Notes under the pieces: model-generated
What the model was told of the DNA's origin: nothing
The model's database searches: none
What the model saw: the letters and a program-made list of their open reading frames with translations, nothing else
In this document: piece after piece, positions 9,830 through 34,689 of the stretch
Layout: each line of letters starts with the position of its first letter
How positions within the stretch are numbered: position 1 is the stretch's first letter
Translations under genes and position numbers: made by a program
Assembly (NCBI GenBank): GCA_009746045.1
Contig: RPFO01000213.1
Location: 7,081,609 to 7,119,108, forward strand
DNA length: 37,500 nucleotides
Direction: 5' to 3'
Origin: Mesostigma viride
Taxonomy: Eukaryota; Streptophyta; Mesostigmatophyceae; Mesostigmatales; Mesostigmataceae

Positions 9830-10635
9830 CACTGAGGTTAGGCTAGCGGAAATTATCTATGCTGACGACACCACCCTCTTTGAGGACACTGAGCACGTGA
9901 GATGGCTAGCTCTATTGCTTGGGAATTGAGGCTCAATCAAGTGGTGGATTGTATGGCTGCTGAGCAGCCGGCCTACTCCCCATGCAGCTCAGCTCGCGGC
10001 GAGGCCGACATTGACCACCGTATCATCCATCGCCTGGCACGCACTCCGCCAATATAGAGCCCTCTGGCGCAAGTCCCTGCATGGGCAAGCGCGCGAAGCA
10101 GGACCTGTCCAAGGTCCTGGTCCTCCCGGATCTCACGTATGGCGCCGGCCGAGACGTTCATGGACCCTCACAGTCGACCTCGAGAAAAAGCTGGAGGGCG
10201 CGGTCACCAATATGCTGCGGTCAATTTTTCGGTGTGGGCCATGCTGCACAGGCTCGCAAAGAGGACCTGTACCTCGGCATGCCACTTATCGCCAGCACCA
10301 TCAATCAGCGTAGATCTACAGCGTACTACAACTAGTAGGGCACGTAGCTCGCACGGATAGGCTCGCACGGACATATTGCACCCACAGGGGATGCCACGGA
10401 TCGTCTAGTTAGACGGGTCCAATTGAGCACCCTGCATATGTGGCATGCCTCAGTGCATGTGGCACTTGAGGCGTAGCCTCATGGAAGGGGTAGGGGCCGG
10501 TCTCTGCCGCCCTACCCATAATGTTTACATACATTATTGTCTCCTTGATACAGTGTACACTCAGGTGCTCTAAAGCACTATGTAAGGTGCTCCGTGACTC
10601 CCCAACGGGAACACGTGTTAAATTAATTAATTAGT
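9830..10635 (+). mobile_element. LINE ORF2 (reverse transcriptase) relic with family-1 3' end
   Basis: Positions 9843-9905 encode RLAEIIYADDTTLFEDTEHV, which includes the YADD catalytic box of non-LTR reverse transcriptases. Then comes the post-RT region: SIAWHALRQYRALWRKSL, a VLPDLTYGA segment, WTLTVDLEKKLEGAVTNMLR and EDLYLGMPLIASTINQRR. Several frameshifts separate these pieces. The 3' end is family 1: CTCCCCAACGGGA at 10599-10611 then TTAAATTAATTAATTAG. This links ORF2-coding elements to the family-1 terminus. Confidence 0.7.
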
Positions 10636-10703
10636 TAACTAATAAATGACATCGCCGACCACGGCGCTCATATACACGGTGGAGGCCAAGATATCTCCAA
10701 CAT

Positions 10704-11410
10704 ATATGCGGAAGGGGCCGAGACGTGCCGACCCTCACCGCCGACCTGGCCCGCAAGCTGGACGGCGCGGTCACCAACATGCTGCGCTCCATTTTTCAGA
10801 GTAGGATATGCTGCAGTCATGTCCGCAATGAGGACCTGTACCAGGGCAAGCCATATATCACCATGCAGCACCATTAAGCAGCGGCGCCTGCAGCTAGTAG
10901 GGCACCTAGCTCGCACCAACCAGGTACTAGACACCTCACGTGGCCCCCGGCACGGGACTGCGACCAGCTCAGCCTGGCCGGCACCTCCTGATCGCGTGGG
11001 CCGGGCCCCGTGATGTTAGACGCCGCAAGGCCCGCACCTTCAAAGAACAGCTAGTAGAGGACATGGGGGGCCTAGGCCTCTCCGTGATTTGGAAGAAGAT
11101 GATGGACAAGGCCAAGTGGGCCCATGCAGGTCATAGAGGACAACGAGCCCCCCCCTGTGGGGAAGCGCCCGCGTGTGCAAACCCGCGGGAGGCACGCCAG
11201 ACAGCTCCCCTAGGGCAGCGTGATGCTGTTTAGATAGATGTTGTAGTTAGTGATGCTGTTAGATAGATGTTGTAGGTAGCTGATGTAGATAGATTAGACC
11301 GGTAGGACTGTCTGCACCCATCCATCCATCCATATCGGGGTTAATGCTCCGTGACTCCCCAACGGGAGCACGAGTCTAATTATTTAGTTAATTAGTTAAT
11401 ATATGCGGAA
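10704..11410 (+). mobile_element. LINE insertion 1 of the array (ORF2 3' fragment)
   Basis: A 5'-truncated copy at 10714-11400 flanked by target duplication ATATGCGGAA (10704-10713 and 11401-11410). It encodes the ORF2 C-terminus with shifts: RKLDGAVTNMLRSIF-like, TIKQRRLQLVGHLARTNQVL, then RRRKARTFKEQLVEDMGG and LSVIWKKMMDKAKW. The 3' UTR holds tandem ATAGATGTTGTAG copies and CCATCCATCCAT. It closes with the family-1 hairpin CTCCCCAACGGGAG (11355-11368) and a TTAATTAGTTAAT tail. Confidence 0.75.
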
Positions 11411-11414
11411 ACCA

Positions 11415-12255
11415 TCTCCGCCTCCAAACTCCGTTCCATCCTCACGGAAGCCTTTCAGCAGCACGTGACCCCCGTTGCTGCTGACGTCGCAGCAATGGGT
11501 GGTCCGCTGGCTGCTGAACTTCCTCACCTCACCGCCACCTCCACTGCCATTTCCGCCTCCACTGCCGACATCAAAGCCCAGCTCCTCGACCTCGACCAAC
11601 GCCTTCAAGCCACCGCCAACGCCCTTGAGAGCTTGCATGACACCGCCGGCCTCACCGCCCAGGCGGTGAAGGACATCGCCGCCCAGCCGGCGCCTGCTGG
11701 CCCGGCCGGCGATGCTCCCTCCACCTGGGCGGACTTCAATGCTTAAGCAGCACACCACCTCCACCACCTCCACCATCTCGGCACAACTCAAGCAACAAGC
11801 CCTCGACCTTCGCGAGGAAGCCGACATCGCCCGGCGCAGCCACAATGTCATCGTCAAGCACTTCGACCAGCCGGCAGGTGAGACCTCCACGAGCCTTCTT
11901 GAGGCATTTAAGCGCGCCATTTTTGCCCCCATGTTACTCACTGGTGAGCTGGACATGTCGGCTGTCCGCCTCCCCCGCGCGCGGGGGAAGGCTGGCCCGG
12001 CACCCGTGCTCCTCACCTTTAAGTACATGGCGGACAAGCTGGCGTTCCTTAAATGCCGCAAGAAGCTCTTGGAGACTCGCTTCACGCTGGACGACGACTT
12101 CACCCTGGCCCAGCAACAGCCGGCGGCGACGCGAGCTATGGCCGACCTACCTTCAGCTCCGGCAGAGCGCAAGGGGGAAGCCGGTATACTGGAGGGGGGC
12201 GGTCATCCACGTTGACCACAAGCCCTGGCAGCCCCCTCCTGCCACCTCAGACTAG
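11415..12255 (+). pseudogene. LINE ORF1 protein gene, broken (copy B)
   Basis: Three overlapping frames make up one ORF1-type protein. The first runs from before 11465 to 11746: VTPVAADVAAMGGPLAAELP and LLDLDQRLQATANALESLHD, a long predicted coiled coil. The second, to about 12120, carries LDLREEADIARRSHNVIVKH and LLTFKYMADKLAFLKCRKKL, then FTLDDDFTLAQQQ. The third, to the stop at 12253-12255, gives RRRELWPTYLQLRQSARGKP and VYWRGAVIHVDHKPWQ. Two frameshifts (near 11745 and 12120) separate them. The domain order is that of L1-type RNA-binding ORF1 proteins. Long minus-strand ORFs over this interval are antisense shadows. Confidence 0.65.
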
Positions 12256-12319
12256 GAATATATATACCAGTAGTGTAGATTAGTAAGGCTTAGCCTAGCA
12301 TGTGGCCCACGCGCATGTG

Positions 12320-12475
12320 CGCCCATTAATTAATTAATTAAACTCGTGCTCCCGTTGGGGAGTCACGGAGCACCGAAGTGCTTTTAATCCCTGTGTGTGC
12401 ACTACAGGAGAAAGGGCAGAGACCCCCAGTCTCCTTCATGCCAAAGGCATGCCACAGCTGCCCATAATGGCCCCC
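12320..12475 (-). mobile_element. LINE 3' end, family 1, inserted in copy B
   Basis: Minus-oriented copy of the family-1 terminus: tail AATTAATTAATTAA at 12327-12341, hairpin CTCCCGTTGGGGAG at 12349-12362, UUCG-type hairpin (caccgaagtgc) at 12372-12382, and the pyrimidine/purine UTR segment AAAGGGCAGAGACCCC. Its flanks share GCCCAT (12321-12326 and about 12459-12464), a possible short target duplication. Confidence 0.6.
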
Positions 12476-12841
12476 ATGGATGATGCCTTCCACATTTAGC
12501 CATGCTTTGTCTATAATGGGACCCCCATGGATGTTGCATTAAGAATTTAGCCATGCTATGCCTATGCAGAGAGATGCTCTCTGCCGAGAAGCCATGCCCT
12601 AGCCCTTGTATAGCCATGATGATCTTCCTCCCCCGTGCCAGGATCCCCCCCTTAGGCGGGTTGAACCTGAGACAGCATGGTGGTGCCGGTGCCCTGGTGC
12701 ACCTAGAGCAAGGGTAGCTTACATTCCCACCCTTGCATGAAGTAGCCTAGGATGTATTAAAAGCCATATGCCCCTTCTCAGGGATATGTGCTACATTGAC
12801 TCCCAACGGAGTGATGCTCCTAATTAATTAATGCGGAAACC

Positions 12842-13280
12842 AAGGTCGCCCAGCCCTAGCTCTTGTATAGCCATGTTGTTCTTCCCACCCTATGACGGGC
12901 TCCCCTTAGCTGGGTGTTGCCGGAGACTCTGGGGGGTGCAGGTGCCCTTGGTGCACCTAGAGCAAGCTAGTGTCGTTTACATTCTCACCCTTGCAGGAAG
13001 TAGCTTAGAATGTATTAAAAGCCATATGCCCCTCAATCAGAATATGCCCCTTCTCTGGGATATGTGCTACATTTACTCCCAACGGAGTTATTCTGATTTG
13101 GCACGCCGCAAAGGTGAAAACCATTTGCGTCCAGTGCCGGTCCGCGGAAAATGCGGAAAAACGCGATCTCCAAATGAATCCAGGCCGGAATCGAACTGGG
13201 GACCTCTCGCACCAATTTTGCTGACTATAGGACGGACGTCTCCGGAGTTATGTTCCTAATTAATTAATTAAGGTCGCCCA
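12842..13280 (+). mobile_element. LINE insertion 3 of the array (3' UTR only)
   Basis: A strongly 5'-truncated family-2 copy at 12853-13269, flanked by the 11-bp duplication AAGGTCGCCCA (12842-12852 and 13270-13280). It holds only the 3' UTR, hairpin ACTCCCAACGGAGT at 13075-13088 and a TAATTAATTAATTA tail. A SINE sits immediately after the hairpin at 13092-13242. Confidence 0.75.
13083..13251 (-). mobile_element. tRNA-derived SINE with 9-bp target duplication
   Basis: A 151-bp insert (13092-13242) lies between two copies of CGGAGTTAT (13083-13091, 13243-13251). On the minus strand its 5' part resembles a pol III promoter: an A-box-like TATAGTCAGCAAAATTGGT (13211-13229) and a B-box-like AGTTCGATTCC (13187-13197), 13 bp apart. 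This spacing is shorter than in intact tRNAs, so the head looks like a tRNA with the anticodon arm deleted. The body after the B box has no coding potential. Confidence 0.6.
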
Positions 13281-14036
13281 AGGCCTGGCAGCGCGGGGTA
13301 AGGCAGGGCCGCCCCCGCTCCTTCTCACCTTTAAGACCCCGGCGGACAAGATTTCTTTTCTCAGACGCCGCAAGCGGCTCGAGAAGACTCTCTTCACCCT
13401 TGATGACGACTTGACCCTGGCGCAGCAACAACGGCGACGGGAGCTATGGCCGACCTACCTCCAGCTCCGGCAGACCAAGGCGGGGCAGCCGGTGTACTGG
13501 AAGGGGGCGGCCATCTACGTCGGCCACAAGCCCTGGCAGGCGACCCCCGCGGCCCCAGCGACTCCAGACGCCCCAGCTTAGGGGAATACAGCAGTGAGTA
13601 GTGTTAGATAGACCGTGGCCATGTACATGTACGCCTCCTAGAGGCCCTATTCCAGCTAAGCCACGCGCTTTATTTAATCATGTACATGTGTGCCTATGAT
13701 GAGCCACACTCCAGACGATGCCTAGTTTTATTTAGTAATGCTGTGCCCATGCAGAGAGCTGCTCTCTGCTGAGATGCCACGCTCTAGTTTTTGTATAGCC
13801 ATGATGATCTTCCCCCTCACAGGCATGCTCCCCCCTTACCCGGGCATAGCGTGATAGACCATGAGGGTGCGGGTGCCCTGGTGCACCTAGAGCAGGGGTA
13901 GCTTACATTCCCACCCTTGCATGAAGTGGCCTCGAATGTATTAAAAGCCATATGCCCCTTCTCAGGGCTATGTGCTACATCTACTCCCAACGGAGTGATG
14001 TTGATAATTAATTAATTAATTAATTAAGGCCTGGCA
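13280..14036 (+). mobile_element. LINE insertion 4 of the array (ORF1 C-terminus plus 3' UTR)
   Basis: A 5'-truncated copy at 13291-14025, flanked by AAGGCCTGGCA (13280-13290 and 14026-14036). ORF1 C-terminus runs to 13581, then about 440 bp of family-2 3' UTR colinear with copies A and B, hairpin ACTCCCAACGGAGT (13983-13996) and a long AATTAATT tail. Because the ORF1 stop runs directly into the 3' UTR, this copy independently confirms that the family lacks ORF2. Confidence 0.8.
13291..13581 (+). CDS. LINE ORF1 C-terminal fragment, uninterrupted
   Basis: An open frame without a start codon, running from the truncated 5' end of the insertion to the TAG at 13579-13581. It encodes LLLTFKTPADKISFLRRRKR, EKTLFTLDDDLTLAQQQRRR, ELWPTYLQLRQTKAGQPVYW and KGAAIYVGHKPWQ, then a Pro/Ala-rich end. 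This is the clearest copy of the ORF1 C-terminal domain in the window and shows no frameshift, so the insertion is young or the domain decays slowly. It is too short and lacks a start, so it is a relic. Confidence 0.65.
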   Translation, partial: ARGKAGPPPLLLTFKTPADKISFLRRRKRLEKTLFTLDDDLTLAQQQRRRELWPTYLQLRQTKAGQPVYWKGAAIYVGHKPWQATPAAPATPDAPA

Positions 14037-14223
14037 ACCCCCAAGAGGAGGAGGCGTTTTGATGAGTAGTGTAGTTAGGATTTTCTAGACTAGATGGCTT
14101 AGAGTTAGGTTAGTTCGATTACGCGGCTTCCTCCACTCCACCCATCCATCATGGAATATGTGCTACATGATCTCCCAACGGAGGCATGTTATAATTTAAT
14201 GTAATTTTTTTTAAGGCCTGGCA
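14026..14223 (+). mobile_element. LINE insertion 5 of the array (short 3' end)
   Basis: A 176-bp copy at 14037-14212 between two exact AAGGCCTGGCA duplications (14026-14036, 14213-14223). It includes ATATGTGCTACAT, the hairpin CTCCCAACGGAG (14172-14183) and an AATTTAATGTAATTTTTT tail. Confidence 0.75.
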
Positions 14224-14571
14224 ACACAGTTTTCGCACGATGCTGTACAAAAACAAGGGGTTGCCCGCCGACCCCAGCAACTACAGAGGGGTGTGCATCC
14301 AAAGTGCCCGGCCCCGGCCCTCATGCACAGCAGCACTGCAACCAATAAAACGCTATTGTCTGATTCCGAAGGGCCTTTTGGCAGAACCGAAATAAAATTA
14401 ACAATGCGGGCGGTGTATCCTAGATCCCAAAATGATGTCGAAAGGGTAGCTCGCAAATTGTAGTGGGTAGCTTGAGAATTTAACAGGCATCTTCTGTACA
14501 TGCATGACACCCACGGCTTTTAATAAATGGATGAATTAATTACTTAATTTATGAGACCCACCGGCCTGGCA
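14213..14571 (+). mobile_element. LINE insertion 6 of the array (RT-domain fragment)
   Basis: The left duplication AAGGCCTGGCA (14213-14223) is matched by GGCCTGGCA at 14563-14571. At 14242 onwards the frame MLYKNKGLPADPSNYRGVCI matches the start of non-LTR reverse-transcriptase domains (KKGxxxDPxNYRGI). The frame then breaks. The end has AATTAATTACTTAATTTATG but no clear hairpin, so the 3' part is abnormal or from another family. Confidence 0.6.
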
Positions 14572-14684
14572 CGCCTTGTCAACGTAAGTGTCCCTGCCTT
14601 TTCCCTTGCCATTCTGTGCTGATCTCGGAATAACACCGAATATGGCAGAGAAATTTATCATGCAACTGCATGACTTTGCACCAT

Positions 14685-17600
14685 CTAACGGTCGCCGCGA
14701 GGTGGTGGCCTCTTCGATAGTCCCAACGGGCGCGAGTTGTACCCCCCCGACTTGCTCTCCATCCACGCCTCCACGGCGCCCATGGCGCTTGCCACCGGGT
14801 TCTTGGGCTTCTTCGCGGGCCCCCCGATGTCCTCCTTCTTCGCGACCACCACATTGGCGAATGGGTCCCCACCGGCCTTGATCTCTGCCTCGCTCATCTG
14901 CGGCGCGTCGCGCAGCCGGTAGCCGTACTCGAGCCCAGGCGCGAGCTTGAACGGGATGAGCGCGGGGTACATGCGCAGCGCTGCGTCCACGAGGTCCTTC
15001 TCCGCGTCGAAAATAGCGCGCACGATCAGCGAGGGGTTCTCGACCACCATGGGGCCCACAGGGAACCACTGCGCATAGAGCACGCGCATAGTAAATGGTT
15101 TCCCGATTACAAGCAACAGATAGGAACATGGACGATGAGAGCCACGGGACGCATCAGAGCTTGCAACGTGTCAATGCCAACAACATCGAATGAGATGAGC
15201 CACTTTGGAACAAGACCGATGCCTCTGAAAGCAATTTACGAAAATAGTGCACGCGCAAGGACCAGAATAGCCAGCGGCATGGCCAGGCAGCACAAGCAGC
15301 CGAGCCTGCCTGCTGAATAGTCTTTTCTAAATCAGATCCCAATGGCCCACGAAACCTCCGAATCGCTGCAAAATTGGCCCCATAAAGCTCCGTAGACAAA
15401 ACTGGACACTTAACAGGCAGCAAGCCAACGCTGCTATACCCAGCTCCAGCTCCAACTTCCTTCCCAAAATGATTCGTGTGGACCAAGCAAACAATACGTG
15501 TTCCTGTTGAGCAACCTTATGATGGCGTGTGGTTACATTGTATCGGCAGCTAGCCAGCCCACCCTGCCCCAAGGATCCCTTCACTGCACCAGGGAAACAT
15601 GGAAAGGTCCAAGCTCACTTCTGCGGCATCAACCCACAGCAAACACCATGTTGCAAAACCTGGCCAAGTTCAACTCCTGACAACACATCCTCTGAAGACA
15701 TCCAGAACAACAGCAGGCCGATGTCAGACATCCACAGGCGGATGCGCCACATCACTGCCTATGCCACAGCTCGTTGTCTCATTCACATTACTATTCAGTG
15801 CTTACACTCAGGTGTCACACCGGGCACGTGGTGTCCGGCCCCACGCCACACAACCGTGTATTTGTCATCATGCTCAGGTGTTCATCGTCGCACCTGGCAC
15901 TGCTTGTCGGCGCCCATGCCCTCCCCCTTCTTGCGGATGAAGATGGCGTATGCCGGCTTGCCCTCGGCCGCCAGCTTGTCATACGTGCTGGCCTTCTCCT
16001 CGCGCTTGACCGCGCTGCAAGGTAGCGATCCATGGTTAGGTCAGCATGCATGCCATCATCTTGACGAGGTGAGTGTCGTCATGCTGGCCTTCTCCTCGCG
16101 CTTGACCGAGTCATCAGTGTCACTCGTGTGAGTGGGGTTTCCCAGTCATCAGTAGGCGTATAATGGCATTGATTCATTACTAGGCAGGCATGCCTTTGTC
16201 AGCAGGTTCATACCTGCTTGACGCCGCGGGCGGGTTCTCACATTGTCCACAAGCAGGTAAGCATCCCTTAGCAGGTAGGTGTCGACTAGAGGGCACTGAC
16301 AGGCGTCCATCCTACGGCGGGTATGTGTCCATATGGTGGTTAGCACATCTCCTTATGTACGCAGGAGTCAACCCAGACTCCTGGGGGTTGTTCAGTTCCC
16401 TGAGCAGTGAATAGGAATAGAGAGGATATGAGTAAATAATTTTAGTAAAGTAATAATAAAAGTAGATCATGGGCGTGATGTCCTGCATGTGACTATGTGT
16501 GGTAGGCAAATAGTGTTAAGCCGTTGGACAATGGAAGCGAGCCAGTCACAAACTGACCCATGGGACAGTGGCAGCGACACGGCTATTGATCCCACGTGGA
16601 TCATGGGACGTGGGCCGCAGCTACACACCGCAAACACGCGTACAGTGTGTGTTGCTACGCACGCGAGGTATATAGCCACATTTGGCAACATCACGATAAT
16701 GGTCAACAAAGCTCAAATTATGGGATCCTACCAGAGGCATGCTACCCAACAACAGAGAAACCCGTACACCACTGAAGAGCCACCGCAGCTCCTCCCAACC
16801 ACAGGCTCTATCCATGTGGCCATTCTTGTCATGCCTCAGCAAACAAGGTCGCCTCTTTCAGCGTAACCGCTGCGGACAGTGTTGCAAGAGTCCTCTACGG
16901 TGCGCGCGGGACAGTGCCACGAAACAAAACTCACTGGAGTGTTCAGTAGACTGTCTGCTACCTACTGGGTCCGCTACCGTGTTGGCTGGAGTGTCTGCCA
17001 GACACATCGCACAAGAGAGCTTGCTTCCGTGTAGTTTGTTACAGTATGATTTCTTACAGTGTAGTTTGTCGCAGTCAAGTTAGGTACTGTGTAGCTTGTC
17101 GCAGTTTAGTTTGTTGCAGTGACATTTGTTGCAGTGTAGTTTGTTACTGTGATCGCTAGAGTATTTGCTAGAGCGTTTGCTACCCCATGCAAAAAAAGGG
17201 ATGGCTAGATTGTGTGAACGGCACTTCTCCTTGTCACCTTGCCCCGCACAAAACCTGCCCCGCACTGGAACAGGTGGCTGTGCGCGACTGCCTGCCACAC
17301 CCTCCAGTCTTGAAAGGCGGGTGGATACACTTCTGATTACACATTGACACTTTTGCTAACGCACTTCTGACAAGGCAACAAATTGAATGAAAAGCTCGGC
17401 CTCATGCAGTGAAGTTGAGGCGTCTGCCCAACCAACATGGCAAGAAGGCGGCTTGTCCATACAATTGTGACACGGTGGCATGCGCCTGAAACCCTGACAG
17501 CGACTGTTGGCCACGTCTAGCAGCCATGTTCAAGGAATCGCACTGATGCAAGCAAACAACATCTCCCAAGCCAGGCACTCCCCCCCCCCCCCCACCCCGC

Positions 17601-18202
17601 CCACCCCAGCGGTTCCTCACCAATACCTGCCTCCAATCCCAAGACAGGTGTCCCAAGGTCAAACTCCCAGGCAAACTTCTCCGTGGCAGGCCAGGATGCA
17701 AGCACAGGAAGTTTTATCGTCGATTTGCCATGGCTGCCAGCATAGCATCTCAAAGCCACTACCTACAACAGCCTATTGGCTTTGTATTAAGGTCTATCCT
17801 ATCCTGTAATAGTCACACTCAGCCTTTCCTTGCCTGCAGCTTTTGGCCAAGGCACGCCCTTGCAGCCACCCCTACGACCAAACGCGGACAGTTTATAAAC
17901 AAAGGTTTAATAGAGACGACGACAAGGCACCAGACAACATGACCGGAAGCCTAAAACAAGGGGTCGCCTTGCAAGGGCGTATAGATTATTGACCAAATGA
18001 GTAAATAAAAAATAATTGCGGACCTCTTAGACTTTGGTTTCTCTGGTTCTGGGGTGCCGAAGCCCTTGCCCGCCTGCACACTAAATCTCAGGGCGGACCG
18101 GCGAAGCAGGGGACCGGGCGACACACTCTGCTGCAGCTGCTCGCGCTTGCTGACCCTGCCCAATGTGGCAGCCTGGGGACGCGCGAAGGGAGCTGCCCAC
18201 AT
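14685..18202 (-). CDS. Predicted plastid protein, DUF6523/HHL1-like, 227 aa, 3 exons
   Basis: Exons on the minus strand: 18202-18024, 16014-15894 and 15068-14685 (stop TAG). Junction phases agree (2 nt + 1 nt, then phase 0). Residues 1-44 (MWAAPFARPQAATLG onward, many Arg, Ser and Ala) look like a plastid transit peptide. Mature start: GKGFGTPEPEKPKSK. Core: TYDKLAAEGKPAYAIFIRKK, WFPVGPMVVENPSLIVRAIF, DLVDAALRMYPALIPFKLAP and LEYGYRLRDA. As I recall it, the order 'KGFG - YxxLxxxGxPxYxIYIRxKG - WxPVG - AIFxxExxLxxxAxRxxP - LEYGYR' is typical of the cyanobacterial and plastid DUF6523/HHL1-type proteins, linked in plants to photosystem II under high light. Family call is from memory. The C-terminus adds a Lys/Pro/Gly-rich extension. 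The exon 1 donor (gtccgc) is weak, so a further small exon is possible. The LINE array begins about 110 bp past the stop. Confidence 0.7.
16015..18023 (-). other. Intron 1 of the plastid-protein gene
   Basis: About 2 kb without supported coding sequence. It contains a partial copy of the exon 2 edge (16082-16108), a degenerate tandem of a ~19-bp unit (CAGTGTAGTTTGTTG-like, 17031-17150) and a 15-nt run of C at 17580-17594 within a C-rich tract. Confidence 0.5.
17031..17150. repeat. Degenerate ~19-bp minisatellite
   Basis: About six imperfect copies of a unit like GTGTAGTTTGTTGCA, with internal changes (GTAGCTTGTCGCA, GACATTTGTTGCA). It lies in intron 1 of the plastid-protein gene. Confidence 0.6.
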
Positions 18203-19365
18203 GCACCAACAGCCACGGCGCACAAAATAACCTGTCAGGATGCTGCCCAGCCTGTACTCGGACAACCAAAGAAGGCAGTCCAAATGTAAAGACTCAAGAT
18301 TCGATTGACAAGCAGTGCCTGCTGGTATTGGCGTTCCACCTTACCGATCGTCGACGCCCATGTCGGTACCAGGGTAAGGCTGCAGGCCCTCGCCATTTGG
18401 TATCTGTAGATCTCGACAGATCCGGGTTCAAAGATGTTAAGTTGCAAGCCAAGAAAAGACTACCGACACAATTAGTGCAGTTAAGCTAGAAAGAATGCTT
18501 CCTTTCACCAAATGTTTTTGCACAATAATTACTCACTGTCTCACTCCTATCAATGCAGGATAATAGCGCACAACAGCGGTTCAGTTGAGCACCAGAAACC
18601 GTGTGAAGCCCTACAATTTTGCAAGATATTTATCCAGAAGGCCTGCAACAGCATCTTCGACTGTCGAGACATAACCACACATACGTGGCGGAGTTATGCA
18701 GTGGCTTACGTGGAGTAGCTACGGCGTGTCAATGATGTCACGGCGCTACTTGGGCGTGATACAGTTGGGCCTGGGAACAAACAACAACAACTACAACAAC
18801 TTGGGCGTCAGACAGTCACGGGTGCAAGTCTGCAAGACTGCAAGTTTGCAACTATGTGAAAATTTTACGCGTGTCTTCCTCAGTTCAGTACAGTATCTTA
18901 CTGTAGTCTGTAGGAGGACGGGTGACATCCCCACTGTGGCCGGGAATCTCTGGGTGCTCCCACACAGGTATAGGTATAAGAGTACAGGTGGACGGAGACA
19001 CAGGCCAGTTAGGGCTGTGAGGCCTCTGCTGCTCATCCTGTATGTATGCGGCTGTGGGAATCAACAACAACAACAACAACCACCACCACCACCACCACAC
19101 AACGACAGCCGCGCTTCGGGTATCGAAAACGGCATGCCGAACAACGATATTCCTATTGGTTAATAAAAAATACCCATTTACCCGGAAAAAAAAACGCCAT
19201 GCCACTTCCTTCACGTCTCAACTTCTAGCTGTTGTGTAACTAGTCCAAATGCATGGCATAGGACATGGCCGATTATCATCGCTACAGGGATAAGGGTACT
19301 TTCTTATCGAGTACTGTATCAAGGTTCGCTTGTTAGTTACACGAAATTGCATATTTACTAATATC
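18203..19365. other. Spacer between divergent genes, with CAA/CAC repeat
   Basis: This 1.16-kb spacer separates the start codons of the plastid-protein gene (minus) and the NTMC2-type gene (plus), so it must hold both promoters unless further 5' exons exist. A short (CAA)n(CAC)n block is at 19062-19098. No TATA-like or other element could be assigned with confidence. Confidence 0.4.
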
Positions 19366-34656
<15,291 letters not shown>

Positions 34657-34689
34657 GTGGGTGGGCGGGTGGGTGGATTAGGGGGGGAT

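Larger units (their letters stand above)
11403..12842 (+). mobile_element. LINE insertion 2 of the array (ORF1-only, copy B)
   Basis: The element at 11415-12830 is flanked by the 12-bp duplication ATGCGGAAACCA (11403-11414 and 12831-12842). It contains ORF1 (to 12255) and then the family-2 3' UTR (12548-12830; TTGTATAGCCATGATGATCT, GGTGCACCTAGAGCAAGGGT, GCCATATGCCCCTTCTCAGG), hairpin ACTCCCAACGGAGT (12799-12812) and a TAATTAATTA tail. There is no ORF2. A minus-oriented family-1 fragment interrupts its 3' UTR at about 12320-12470. Confidence 0.75.

Noticed and set aside
11396-12172. 258-codon minus-strand ORF
   Set aside because: It is an antisense shadow of ORF1 copy B. The plus-strand frames carry the conserved DDDFTLAQQQ and ELWPTYLQLR motifs.
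13187-13229. Functional tRNA gene on the minus strand
   Set aside because: The A-box to B-box distance is too short, the T stem does not pair and no anticodon arm can be formed. A SINE head explains it better, and target duplications flank it.
14536-15129. 197-codon minus-strand ORF overlapping the plastid-protein exon 3
   Set aside because: It is a different frame from the one that encodes WFPVGP and LEYGYR and ends at TAG 14685; the latter is in phase with exons 1 and 2.
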